64,000 nt of DNA from Candidatus Accumulibacter sp. ACC003 (GTDB taxonomy: Bacteria; Pseudomonadota; Gammaproteobacteria; Burkholderiales; Rhodocyclaceae). The DNA lies in assembly GCF_907163085.1 (NCBI RefSeq), contig NZ_CAJQTX010000006.1, positions 401,960 to 465,959 on the forward strand. Direction: 5' to 3'. Below the pieces are notes generated by a model that was not told the origin of the DNA, did not search any database, and saw only the letters and a list, made by a program, of their open reading frames with translations. Below are positions 35,233-42,952 of the stretch, piece after piece (positions within the stretch are counted from its first letter, which is position 1; every line of letters begins with the position of its first letter). The position numbers and the translations under genes are program-made.

Positions 35233-36713
35233 CGCGAGACCCCGAGCAGTTGCGCCGCGGCGGTAGCTGCCGAGCCGACCGTTACCGAGGTGTCGACGCC
35301 GAACCAGATTGTCGCGGCGACCAGGATCCAGGCCGGCAGAGCCAGTGCCAGAGGCGCCTCACGGACGCCCGCGAGGTCGGCGCGTGGGGCGTGGAAGTAG
35401 GCCACCTCGACGAAGCGCCAGACGTAGGCGACGGCCAGCAGCGACGACAGCACGATCAGGAAGACCAGCCACCACTGGCCCTTCTCGAGCGCCGCCAGGA
35501 TCAGATACCACTTGCTGACGAAACCCGCCGTGCCCGGTACGCCGATCAGGCTCAGGCCGCACAGCACGATGCCGAAACTGGTCACGGGCATCACCCTTCC
35601 GACGCCGTGCACGCGCGCCAGGGTAACGCCACCCATGCCGGCGATCACCGCCCCGAGCAGCAGGAACAGGCCGCCCTTGGTGACCGCGTGGTTGACCAGG
35701 TGCACGATGGTCGCGGTCAGCCCGGTCACCGAGTCGAACGAGATACCGAGGACGACGTAGCTGATTTGCGCGACGCTGGAGTAGGCGAACAGCCGTTTCA
35801 GGTTGTCCTGGAAGATGGCCACCGTCGACGCGACAAACATCCCGGCGAGCGCCAGCACCAGCATCAGATCCTCCATCGGCAGGCGCTGGAAGATGGCCGT
35901 TTCCCCGAACACCGAGAAGTAGAAGCGCAGCAGCGCGTACACCGATACCTTGGTGGCGGTCGCGGCGAGGAATGCCGATACCGCCGACGGCGCGTAGGCG
36001 TAGGCGTTGGGCAGCCACTGGTGCAGGGGGAACAAGGCCAGCTTCAGCGAGATGCCGACGGTGAGAAAGGCCAGCGCCGCCAGCACCGGCCGGTGACTGG
36101 TCATCGCCTGCAGGCGGATGCTCAGGTCGGCCAGGTTGAGCGTGCCGGTCTTGATGTACAGCAGGCCAATGCCGATGACGATGAAGGTGGCGCCGATGGT
36201 GCCCATGATCAGGTACTGGAACGCCGCTACCAGCGAACGGCGGTCCTTGCCGAGCGCGATCAGGGCGTACGAAGAAAGCGACGAGATCTCGAGGAAGACG
36301 AAGAGGTTGAAGGCATCGCCGGTAATCGTGATGCCGAGCAAACCGCTCAGGCACAGTGCGAACAGGGCGTAGAACAGGTAGTGCTTGTCCTGGCGAATCT
36401 CGCGCTCGATGCTGGCGCGGCTGTAGGGCAGGACTACCGAGGCGATGCCGGCGACCAGCATCAGCATCAGCGACGACAGCGCGTCGACCCGGTACTCGAT
36501 TCCCCAGGGTGGCGGCCAGCTGCCGATGGCGTAGGAAATCAGCCCCGACTCGCCGACCTGCAGCCACAACAGGATGCTGATCGCGAAGGCCGTCCAGGTC
36601 GCCGCCAGCACCAGCACGAAAGCCGCCAGACGGTCGCGCAGGAGCACCGCCAGCGGCGCGCTGACGAGCGGCACGACGATCTGCAGGGCGGGCAGGTGCT
36701 CGGCGAAATTCAT
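35229..36713 (-). CDS. Mrp/Mnh-type antiporter subunit D
   Basis: Polytopic proton-antiporter subunit of 494 residues. It has FVFLEISSLSSYALIALGKD with the conserved Glu, FLTVGISLKLALFPLHQWLP with the key Lys, and LKRLFAYSSVAQISYVVLGI, typical of MrpD. In the order of genes (after C) it corresponds to classical MnhD. It overlaps mnhC upstream and the frameshifted D-like gene downstream by four bases each. Confidence 0.93.
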   Translation of the reverse strand: MNFAEHLPALQIVVPLVSAPLAVLLRDRLAAFVLVLAATWTAFAISILLWLQVGESGLISYAIGSWPPPWGIEYRVDALSSLMLMLVAGIASVVLPYSRASIEREIRQDKHYLFYALFALCLSGLLGITITGDAFNLFVFLEISSLSSYALIALGKDRRSLVAAFQYLIMGTIGATFIVIGIGLLYIKTGTLNLADLSIRLQAMTSHRPVLAALAFLTVGISLKLALFPLHQWLPNAYAYAPSAVSAFLAATATKVSVYALLRFYFSVFGETAIFQRLPMEDLMLVLALAGMFVASTVAIFQDNLKRLFAYSSVAQISYVVLGISFDSVTGLTATIVHLVNHAVTKGGLFLLLGAVIAGMGGVTLARVHGVGRVMPVTSFGIVLCGLSLIGVPGTAGFVSKWYLILAALEKGQWWLVFLIVLSSLLAVAYVWRFVEVAYFHAPRADLAGVREAPLALALPAWILVAATIWFGVDTSVTVGSAATAAAQLLGVSR

Positions 36714-37090
36714 GGCTTGGCCTCGCGCTTGTCGTCGGCCGGATCGAGATCAAGACGCAGAATCTCGTCCTCTTCGATGCTGTCGTACTCCTCGCGGATG
36801 CGTACCACCAGCGCCAGACCGAGGGCCAGCGTCGCCACGCCGACGACGATCGCGGTCAGGATCAGCACCTGCGGCAAGGGGTTGGAGTACACCGTGAAGC
36901 TGGCGTCGACGATCGGCGCGGTCGCCCCGACGATCTTGCCCGGCGTCAGGTAGAGCAGGTACACCGAGGTCTGCAGAATCGCCAGCCCGACCAGTTTCTT
37001 GATCAGGTTACCGCGGGCGATGACGATGAACAGTCCGCTCATCGCCAGGAAGAGCATCACCCAGTAGTCGTAATGGCTGAAGAAGTTCAT
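36710..37090 (-). CDS. Mrp/Mnh-type antiporter subunit C (NuoK-like)
   Basis: 126 residues with three transmembrane helices, NuoK-like. The middle helix has KKLVGLAILQTSVYLLYL and the last region ILTAIVVGVATLALGLALVV. The short acidic C-terminal tail (REEYDSIEEDEILRLDLD) is typical. It overlaps subunit B upstream and D downstream. Confidence 0.92.
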   Translation of the reverse strand: MNFFSHYDYWVMLFLAMSGLFIVIARGNLIKKLVGLAILQTSVYLLYLTPGKIVGATAPIVDASFTVYSNPLPQVLILTAIVVGVATLALGLALVVRIREEYDSIEEDEILRLDLDPADDKREAKP

Positions 37091-37512
37091 TCCTGGTCCT
37101 GGCCGCGCTGGGCGAACAGGTAGAAGATCTTCACCAGGACGCCACAGACGGTGATCGCCACGCCGAGCTCGATCCAGAAGATGCCGCGGTGCTGGCCGGC
37201 AACCGGGTCGGCGTCGAGGACGAAATAGTCGAGGAAGTTGCCGCCAAAATGCAGGCCGGCGAAACCGACAGCCAGGTAGAGCAGCACGCCGGCGGCGATC
37301 ATCGACTCGACCAGCGCGTCGGGAAGCACCCGCCGCGCCGTGCTCAAGCCGTAGATCATGGCGTAGAAGACCATTGCCGCGGCGACGATGGCGCCGGCCT
37401 GAAAGCCGCCACCGGGTCCGTAATCACCGTGAAACTGAACGTACAGGGCGAACAGCAGGATGAACGGAATGAGCAGCTTGCCGATCACTCGCAGGACCAT
37501 GTCGTTCTTCAC
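37087..37512 (-). CDS. Mrp/Mnh-type antiporter subunit B
   Basis: 141 residues with four helices, MnhB family (DUF4041-type C-terminal MbhF-like). FALYVQFHGDYGPGGGFQAG is the diagnostic segment, followed by GAIVAAAMVFYAMIYG. The GTG at 37512 overlaps the stop of the MbhD/E-like gene (GTGA); the longer frame upstream is only a shadow. Confidence 0.9.
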   Translation of the reverse strand: MKNDMVLRVIGKLLIPFILLFALYVQFHGDYGPGGGFQAGAIVAAAMVFYAMIYGLSTARRVLPDALVESMIAAGVLLYLAVGFAGLHFGGNFLDYFVLDADPVAGQHRGIFWIELGVAITVCGVLVKIFYLFAQRGQDQE

Positions 37513-38051
37513 TGCTTGCCCCTCCGGACATAGCGGCGGCGGCCGAGCAGAGCGATCACGCCGATCCCGGCGGTGAACACCACGACCGTTTCGCCGAGCG
37601 TGTCGAAGCCACGGTAGCTGGCGAGGATGGTGGTGACGACGTTCGGAACGCCGGTAACCCGCGGGCCGTCGGCGAGATAGCGCGGCGCGACATGGGTGTG
37701 GATCGGCGCCGTGGCATCCGAAAATGGCGGCAGGTCCCAGGTGCCATAGACCAGCACCAGGCCGGTGCCGATGGTCACCGCCAGCGGCAGCCAGGGCTTG
37801 TGGGCCGGCTTTTCCTCCTCGCTCTTGCACAGGTGCAAGGCGCCGAGCAGCAGCACGGTGGAGAAGCCGGCGCCGATCGCGGCCTCGGTCATCGCCACGT
37901 CTACGGCATCCAGGGCGACCATCACCGTCGCCGTGAGGAAGCTGTACAGGCCGAACAGGACGACCACCGCGAACAGGTTGCGCGTGCGCGTCAAGGCCAC
38001 CACGGCAATCATCATCTGGGTGAGCAGGACGTTGACGATCAGGGTTTCGAT
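37509..38051 (-). CDS. MbhD/MbhE-like (MrpA C-terminal domain) antiporter subunit
   Basis: About 180 residues corresponding to the MbhD plus MbhE domains that form the C-terminal end of full-size MrpA. The first part is NVLLTQMMIAVVALTRTRNL with FLTATVMVALDAVDVAMTEA; the second includes YRGFDTLGETVVVFTAGIG. The start is a puzzle: a good AAGGAGG lies inside mnhG, 7 bases before an in-frame ATC (38051), while the first in-frame ATG is at 38015, which would remove the first helix turn. I give the ATC position as best fit; it may be a rare non-canonical start. It overlaps mnhG by 13 bases. Confidence 0.8.
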   Translation of the reverse strand: METLIVNVLLTQMMIAVVALTRTRNLFAVVVLFGLYSFLTATVMVALDAVDVAMTEAAIGAGFSTVLLLGALHLCKSEEEKPAHKPWLPLAVTIGTGLVLVYGTWDLPPFSDATAPIHTHVAPRYLADGPRVTGVPNVVTTILASYRGFDTLGETVVVFTAGIGVIALLGRRRYVRRGKQ

Positions 38052-38434
38052 GGCGCGGCCTCCTTCGCCGGTGATTCCCTGCCGTGGTCGCTGGCGGGGC
38101 TGGTGGAGGCGGGCAGGGCGCCGTCGGCATCGGCCAGCAGCGGTGCCAGGCCGCCCCGCATTGCCGCCTTGGCCAGCGCATGGCCGGCGACCGGACCGGT
38201 GAAGAACAACAGCAGGCCGATCATCACCAGCTTGGCCGCGACCAGGCTCAGCCCCGCCTGCAGGATCAGCCCGAGCAAAATCAGTCCGGCGCCGAGCGTG
38301 TCGACGACGCTGGCGGCGTGCATGCGGGTGTAGAAGTCGGGCATGCGCAGCACGCCGAGCGCGCCAATGACGCAGAACACGCTGCCGGCGAGCAGGCAGA
38401 TCCAGCTCGGGATGTCGATCAGCGCGCTGCTCAT
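38039..38434 (-). CDS. Mrp/Mnh-type antiporter subunit G
   Basis: 131 residues, MnhG/PhaG family, three helices. SWICLLAGSVFCVIGALGVL followed by RMPDFYTRMHAAS and DTLGAGLILLGLILQ is diagnostic. The C-terminal 40 residues form a soluble tail. It overlaps mnhF upstream by four bases. Confidence 0.93.
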   Translation of the reverse strand: MSSALIDIPSWICLLAGSVFCVIGALGVLRMPDFYTRMHAASVVDTLGAGLILLGLILQAGLSLVAAKLVMIGLLLFFTGPVAGHALAKAAMRGGLAPLLADADGALPASTSPASDHGRESPAKEAAPSKP

Positions 38435-38715
38435 CGCGTCGCCTCGCGGTGACGGCGGCGGTCAGCAAGCTGGCCGTCGTGGAAGAACTTGAGCACGGCG
38501 ACGGTACCGACCAGGTTGAGCAGGCCGTATACCAGGGCCAGGTCGAGGAACTCCGGCCGACCGCCGAGAAAGCCGATCAGCGCCAGCAGCAATACCGTAC
38601 AGGTACCGATGGTGTTGGTCGCCAGCAGGCGGTCGAAGACCGTTGGACCCAGCACTGCCCGAGCCAGCGCCAGGCTGACGGTGATCAGTAGCGCCAGGGT
38701 GGCGGCGGCGAACAT
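38431..38715 (-). CDS. Mrp/Mnh-type antiporter subunit F
   Basis: 94 residues, three helices, MnhF/PhaF family. RAVLGPTVFDRLLATNTIG is the family signature, then ALIGFLGGRPEFLDLALVYG. The ATG shares one base with the mnhE stop (TGATG), so translation is coupled. Confidence 0.93.
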   Translation of the reverse strand: MFAAATLALLITVSLALARAVLGPTVFDRLLATNTIGTCTVLLLALIGFLGGRPEFLDLALVYGLLNLVGTVAVLKFFHDGQLADRRRHREATR

Positions 38716-39209
38716 CAGGCCGACTCCTCGAAGACGAAGCCCTCGAGGGCGGCGACGCGACGGTCCATCTCGCTACCGGCCAGTGCCGCGGCGCCGCTCG
38801 CCGTCAGCGCGTGTACGAGCATTTCACCCATGCCGACCTCGACGGTGATCGTACCCGGGGTCAGCGTGATCGAGTTGGCATGAATGACCAGGCCCAGCTC
38901 GGTGGTCTGCAAGGGCTTGAAGCGGACCAGCGTCGGCGTGATCGGCAGGCGAGGATCGACGATGCGCCGGCTGACGTCCCACGCCGACACGACGATTTCC
39001 CGGCTCAGCCACGGCCAGTAGGAGAACAGGGCGCGCCAGCCGAGCCGGGCCGGCCGCCCCTGATGATCGAAGCGGTCCATGCGGGCCGCGATGAGCAACA
39101 CGGACAGGGCGCCAGCGGCGCCAGCGGCGAGGAGAAAGGGCGTGTAGATTCCCGAGAACAGCAGCCAGAAAACATACAGCGTCAGCAAGGCACTCAGCGA
39201 GTAGAACAT
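38715..39209 (-). CDS. Mrp/Mnh-type antiporter subunit E
   Basis: 164 residues, MnhE family, first gene of the minus-strand antiporter operon with GGAGGGTTCC before its ATG. Two or three N-terminal helices (LLTLYVFWLLFSGIYTPFLL) precede the cytoplasmic domain with the motif HANSITLTPGTITVEV. The 260 bases upstream separate it from the divergent sensor kinase and should hold both promoters; I could not assign them. Confidence 0.92.
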   Translation of the reverse strand: MFYSLSALLTLYVFWLLFSGIYTPFLLAAGAAGALSVLLIAARMDRFDHQGRPARLGWRALFSYWPWLSREIVVSAWDVSRRIVDPRLPITPTLVRFKPLQTTELGLVIHANSITLTPGTITVEVGMGEMLVHALTASGAAALAGSEMDRRVAALEGFVFEESA

Positions 39210-39470
39210 CGGAACCCTCCATCAGCGCGGTCAAGTAGCGCGCCGTTGCGAGACGACGCTGCCAGTCCATGGTAGGAAGCGAAGTGGCGTTTGAAAATTC
39301 GGGATCGCGCGTACGGGCGCCCGCTCGTCGGCGGATCCGGCGCCGGCCTTGACGGCGGCGCTGGTCAGCCGGCGGCTAGGTGTTTCACGTACGCAGGCCT
39401 CCCGATTACGCAAGCGTCGGCGTTGGTGCACAATGCGTGTTCATTGAAGCGAAGCGAGCTGAAAGACACG

Positions 39471-41048
39471 ATGACTGCCGCAAGCCGACTGCGATGGAGC
39501 GATGCGCTGCTGTTGATCGTCGGCTATGTCGCGCTCGACTGGATGAGCTTCTTCCATCCCCTGCACGGTTCCTACATCACCCCCTGGAATCCGGCCCCGG
39601 CACTGGCCCTGGTGTTCATGCTGCGGCATGGCTGGAAGGCCGCGCTGCCGCTCGCTCTGGCCGTGCTGCTGGCGGAAATCTGGGTGCGCAGTCTGCCGGC
39701 CGCTCTGCCCGCGTCGGTGGCCATTGCCGCCCTGTTAACGCTCGGCTACGGCGCCATCGGCGGCATCCTCAGACGGCGGGTCGGTGGCCTGGGGATTTTT
39801 TTCGACCGTTCGGGAATGCTGCAGTGGTCGGGCATCGTTGTCGCCGGCACTCTCCTGACCAGCCTGAGCTTCGTGCTCGCGCTGGTCGGGCTCGATCTGG
39901 TACCGGCGGCTGCTTGGCGCGAGGCGGTCAGCCACTACTGGATCGGCGACGGCGTTGGCATCCTGGTGTCGATGCCGCTACTGTGGATGCTCTTCGACGA
40001 GCGCGATCGCGTGCGCCTGCTGGCCGCCGTCAAACGGCCCGATACGCTCGGTTACGTGCTGGCGGCGACGGCGGCGCTGTGGGTTGTCGTCGGCCTCGGC
40101 GTCGAAGCGGACATCAAGCACTTCTACCTACTGTTTCTGCCGATCATCTGGGCGGCGGCGCGCGAAGGCCTGGCTGGCGCGGTGCTCAGTGCGGCGGTGA
40201 TTCAGGTCGGGATCATCGTCGTCGTCCACTTGCAGGGTTTTTCGGCGGTGACCGTACTCGAAATCCAGGTGGTCACCGTGGTGCTGGTGCTGGCCGGTTT
40301 TTTCATCGGCGTGGTGGTCGACGAGCAGCAACGCATCAGCGCCGAACTGCGCCACACGCTGCGCCTCGCCGCCGCTGGCGAAATGGCCGGTGCGCTGGCG
40401 CACGAACTAAACCAGCCGATCACCGCGCTGTCAGCCTACGGCTCGGCTTGCGAGGAGTTGCTGGCGCGCGGCGAAACGGGTGAGCGCCTGAAGACGACGA
40501 TCCGCCTGATGGTCGCCGAATCGTATCGCGCCGCCGAGGTCGTCCGCCGATTGCGCGACTTCTTCCGCGCCGGCACCACCCGGCTCGAGCCGGTTCCGCT
40601 GCCACAGCTGCTGGCTGCTGCGAGCAGCGCCTTTGCCAGCCGCGCCGCCAGCGTCGGCGTGCAACTGACGCTGGCGGCGATCCCGGACGGCGTGCTGATG
40701 GCCGATCGGCCACAACTGGAAGTCGTCCTCCGCAACCTGCTGGCGAACGCTTTCGACGCCGTTGCGGAGCAAGCCGAAGGCAAACGTAGGGTCACTCTCA
40801 GCGCTGTGCTGGAGGGCGACGACCGGGTCTGCATCAGCGTCGAAGACAGCGGCCCCGGCCTCAGCAGCAGCGCGATTGCGCGGCTCTTCGAACCGTTCAA
40901 TTCGAGCAAGTCCAGCGGCCTCGGCCTGGGACTGGCGATCAGTCACGCCATCGCCGAGGCACACGGTGGCAAGCTCTGGGCCGAGGTCGGTGAGCGCGGC
41001 GTTTTCAGGCTCGTGCTGCCTTTCGAAGGAGCACCGGCCAGTGCCTGA
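39471..41048 (+). CDS. MASE1-type membrane sensor histidine kinase
   Basis: Histidine kinase of 525 residues from the ATG at 39471 (the frame is open upstream but unlike any family). The N-terminal eight-or-so helices (LLLIVGYVALDWMSFF, YITPWNPAPALALVFML) are a MASE1 sensor domain. The HisKA part has AGEMAGALAHELNQPITALS with the phospho-accepting His, like FixL/DctB types; the N-box is VLRNLLANAFDAV and G boxes are EDSGPGL and GLGLGLAIS. It overlaps the response regulator by 8 bases. Being divergent from the antiporter operon it may control it; the signal is unknown. Confidence 0.92.
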   Translation: MTAASRLRWSDALLLIVGYVALDWMSFFHPLHGSYITPWNPAPALALVFMLRHGWKAALPLALAVLLAEIWVRSLPAALPASVAIAALLTLGYGAIGGILRRRVGGLGIFFDRSGMLQWSGIVVAGTLLTSLSFVLALVGLDLVPAAAWREAVSHYWIGDGVGILVSMPLLWMLFDERDRVRLLAAVKRPDTLGYVLAATAALWVVVGLGVEADIKHFYLLFLPIIWAAAREGLAGAVLSAAVIQVGIIVVVHLQGFSAVTVLEIQVVTVVLVLAGFFIGVVVDEQQRISAELRHTLRLAAAGEMAGALAHELNQPITALSAYGSACEELLARGETGERLKTTIRLMVAESYRAAEVVRRLRDFFRAGTTRLEPVPLPQLLAAASSAFASRAASVGVQLTLAAIPDGVLMADRPQLEVVLRNLLANAFDAVAEQAEGKRRVTLSAVLEGDDRVCISVEDSGPGLSSSAIARLFEPFNSSKSSGLGLGLAISHAIAEAHGGKLWAEVGERGVFRLVLPFEGAPASA

Positions 41049-41643
41049 TCTGAACGTCTTCATCGTCGACGACGACGCCTCGGTACGCGATTCGCTGGGC
41101 CTGCTGCTCGGCCTGCGCGGCTACCGCACGGCGATCTTTTCCGACGCCGAGACTTTCCTGCAGGCGCTGTCGCCGCACTGGCGCGGCTGCGTGCTGCTCG
41201 ATATCCGGATGCCGGGAATGGATGGTCTTGCCCTGCAGCGGCGCCTGCTTGAACTCGGCTGCAGCCTGCCGGTGATCGTCATCACCGGCCACGGCGACGT
41301 CGAGTCGGCGCGCAGCGCCTTCAAGGCGCAGGCCGCCGATTTCCTCGAGAAGCCGCTCGACCAGGCCAGGCTGATGGCGGCGATCGACGACGCGCTGGCG
41401 AAGCACGGCGTCAGCAGCCACGAGAGCGACCAGCGCCAGCACTTTGCCGAGTTGCTGGCGACACTGACGCCGCGCGAACACGAAGTCATGGAACTGATCG
41501 TCGCCGGCGGCCACAACCGCGACATCGCCGACCAACTGGGAATCAGTCCGCGTACCGTCGAAGTACATAAGGCACGCGTGATGCAGAAGCTGAACGTCGA
41601 CGGCGTCGCGCAACTCGTCAGGTATAGCCTGGGCAAGCGCTGA
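41041..41643 (+). CDS. FixJ/NarL-type response regulator
   Basis: 200 residues from a GTG at 41041. The receiver domain has the acidic pocket FIVDDDAS, phospho-acceptor Asp in VLLDIRMPGMDG, Thr in VIVITGHGDV and Lys in DFLEKPL. The C-terminal LuxR-type helix-turn-helix is LTPREHEVMELIVAGGHNRD followed by GISPRTVEVHKARVMQKL. Partner of the overlapping MASE1 kinase; the receiver plus HTH combination resembles FixJ. Confidence 0.94.
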   Translation: MPDLNVFIVDDDASVRDSLGLLLGLRGYRTAIFSDAETFLQALSPHWRGCVLLDIRMPGMDGLALQRRLLELGCSLPVIVITGHGDVESARSAFKAQAADFLEKPLDQARLMAAIDDALAKHGVSSHESDQRQHFAELLATLTPREHEVMELIVAGGHNRDIADQLGISPRTVEVHKARVMQKLNVDGVAQLVRYSLGKR

Positions 41644-42011
41644 TACGAGGCGGCCAGTTCCTGGAAACGCCGGTGCCGGTGGACAGGAGCGATGCGAAGA
41701 CGGTCGAAGCGCGCTGGCCGGGCCGCCCCGGGTGCCGATTGCGATCGGCGCCAATCGCCGGCAAGGGCGCTCGGGCGCTCGGGCGGTCAGTCGGTGAGCG
41801 GCGTGAGCGGCGCGAGCGGCGCGCCTGGTGTAGTGTTGCCTTCTTGCCGAGACCTTCATCAAGCCTGAAGGCGAGGCCAGAGCGAAGCGTTGTGGTCGCC
41901 GAAATTGGCATCTGCGCAAGCGCCTGCGGCCACCCTGCAAGGACAAGCGCCGCGCTCGGCGAGCGTTGCCGAGCGCCACGGCCGAGACGCGGCACGCACC
42001 GACACGCACGC
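41644..42011. other. Spacer with no recognisable feature
   Basis: After the response regulator stop I find no gene, RNA or clear terminator in these 370 bases; open frames here lack family resemblance and ribosome sites. Confidence 0.5.
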
Positions 42012-42428
42012 CGTCATTGCGAGGAGACCAAGCCGACGCGGCAATCCAGCGCCACCCTCTGACTTATTCACGGCCGCCGCATCGCCGACGTCAGGAGCAA
42101 GCTTCCTGGATTGCCACGTCGGCTGCGCCTCCTCGCAATGACGCGGCGCGGGCCAGGCGTCGCGCCAGGACGTCGCCCGAAAGCAGCCACCGCCTAGACC
42201 AGCTACGGACGCGCGACAAAGGCGGCACCCACGCCCCACCGTCATTGCGAGGAGGCAAAGCCGACGCGGCAATCCAGTGCCACCCTCCGACTTCGTCACG
42301 GCCGCCGCATCGCCGACGCCAGGAGCAAGCTTCCTGGATTGCCACGTCGGCTGCGCCGCCACGCGATGACGCGGCGCGGGCCAGGCGTCGCGCCAGGACG
42401 TCGCCCGAAAGCAGCCACCGCCTAGACC

Positions 42429-42691
42429 TTGACGCTCTCAGGAATTGACCCACTTTTGCTCACGAAACCGGACCCGCCTAGTCGTCATGGCTGTGCGCAC
42501 GAAAATGCCGCGCACACAGCCATTCCCGAGCGTACTCGCCTCTACACGGCGTCAAGGGTACGCTGCGCCGGGCTGCAAAAACCGCAGCCCGCCCTTGACC
42601 CCGCTCCGAGGCGAAAACCTGGGTGTTGGCGCGCGCCAACGGTGGGTCAATTTCCGTGAGCGAAAAAGGGTCAGTTTTCGTGAGCGTTGAG
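42429..42691. mobile_element. 263-bp miniature element, IS21-like ends, 9-bp target duplication
   Basis: The insertion is bounded by the direct repeat GCCTAGACC at 42420-42428 and 42692-42700. Compared with unit 1, the sequence before and after joins perfectly when the insert is removed. The ends are imperfect inverted repeats with blocks ACGCTC, TGACCC, TTTT and GCTCACG repeated, the multi-repeat terminal style of IS21-family elements. The interior has two hairpins: GGCTGTGCGC-type arms around 42489-42524, and GTCAAGGG ... CCCTTGAC at 42551-42599. It has no coding capacity: a non-autonomous (MITE-like) element. Confidence 0.8.
42551..42599. repeat. Palindrome related to 11391-11445
   Basis: Arms GTCAAGGG and CCCTTGAC with inner GGGCTGC / GCAGCCC stem around AAAAACC. 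The outer arms and the CTGCGCC block match the inverted repeat near 11399-11438. Confidence 0.65.
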
Positions 42692-42952
42692 GCCTAGACC
42701 AGCTACGGACGCGCGACAAAGGCGACACCCACGCCCCACCGTCATTGCGAGGAGGCAAAGCCGACGCGGCAATCCAGCGCCACCCTCTGACTTATTGGCC
42801 GCCGCATCGCCAACGCCAGGAGCAAGCTTCCTGGATTGCCACGTCGGCTGCGCCTCCTCGCAATGACGCGGCGCGGGCCAGGCGTCGCGCCAGGAAAGCG
42901 CCCGCGCTCCGAGGCGTGGCCTCGTCTGTTCCCTGGCACGTTCAACACTACG

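Larger units (their letters stand above)
42012..42940. repeat. Three tandem 228-bp units made of inverted interspersed repeats
   Basis: Unit starts are at 42012, 42240 and 42740; subtracting the 272-base insertion in the second unit gives an exact 228-base period. Each unit has a plus-orientation repeat (42012-42049, 42240-42277, 42740-42777), a 56-base spacer ending in AGGAGCAAGCTTC, the minus-orientation repeat (42106-42143, 42334-42371, 42831-42868), then a GGCCAGGCGTCGCGCCAGG palindrome-like stretch and unit-specific spacer. The third unit is incomplete. Confidence 0.88.

Noticed and set aside
34857-36953. 698-residue plus-strand frame opposite the antiporter genes
   Set aside because: Arg-rich shadow of the subunit D gene typical of high-GC DNA.
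39291-39470. 60-residue N-terminal extension of the MASE1 kinase
   Set aside because: No family resemblance; the ATG at 39471 has an AG-rich ribosome site and begins right before the MASE1 helices.
42012-42940. Possible CRISPR array
   Set aside because: Units are 228 bases with internal inverted repeats and conserved, not variable, spacers; no cas genes nearby.
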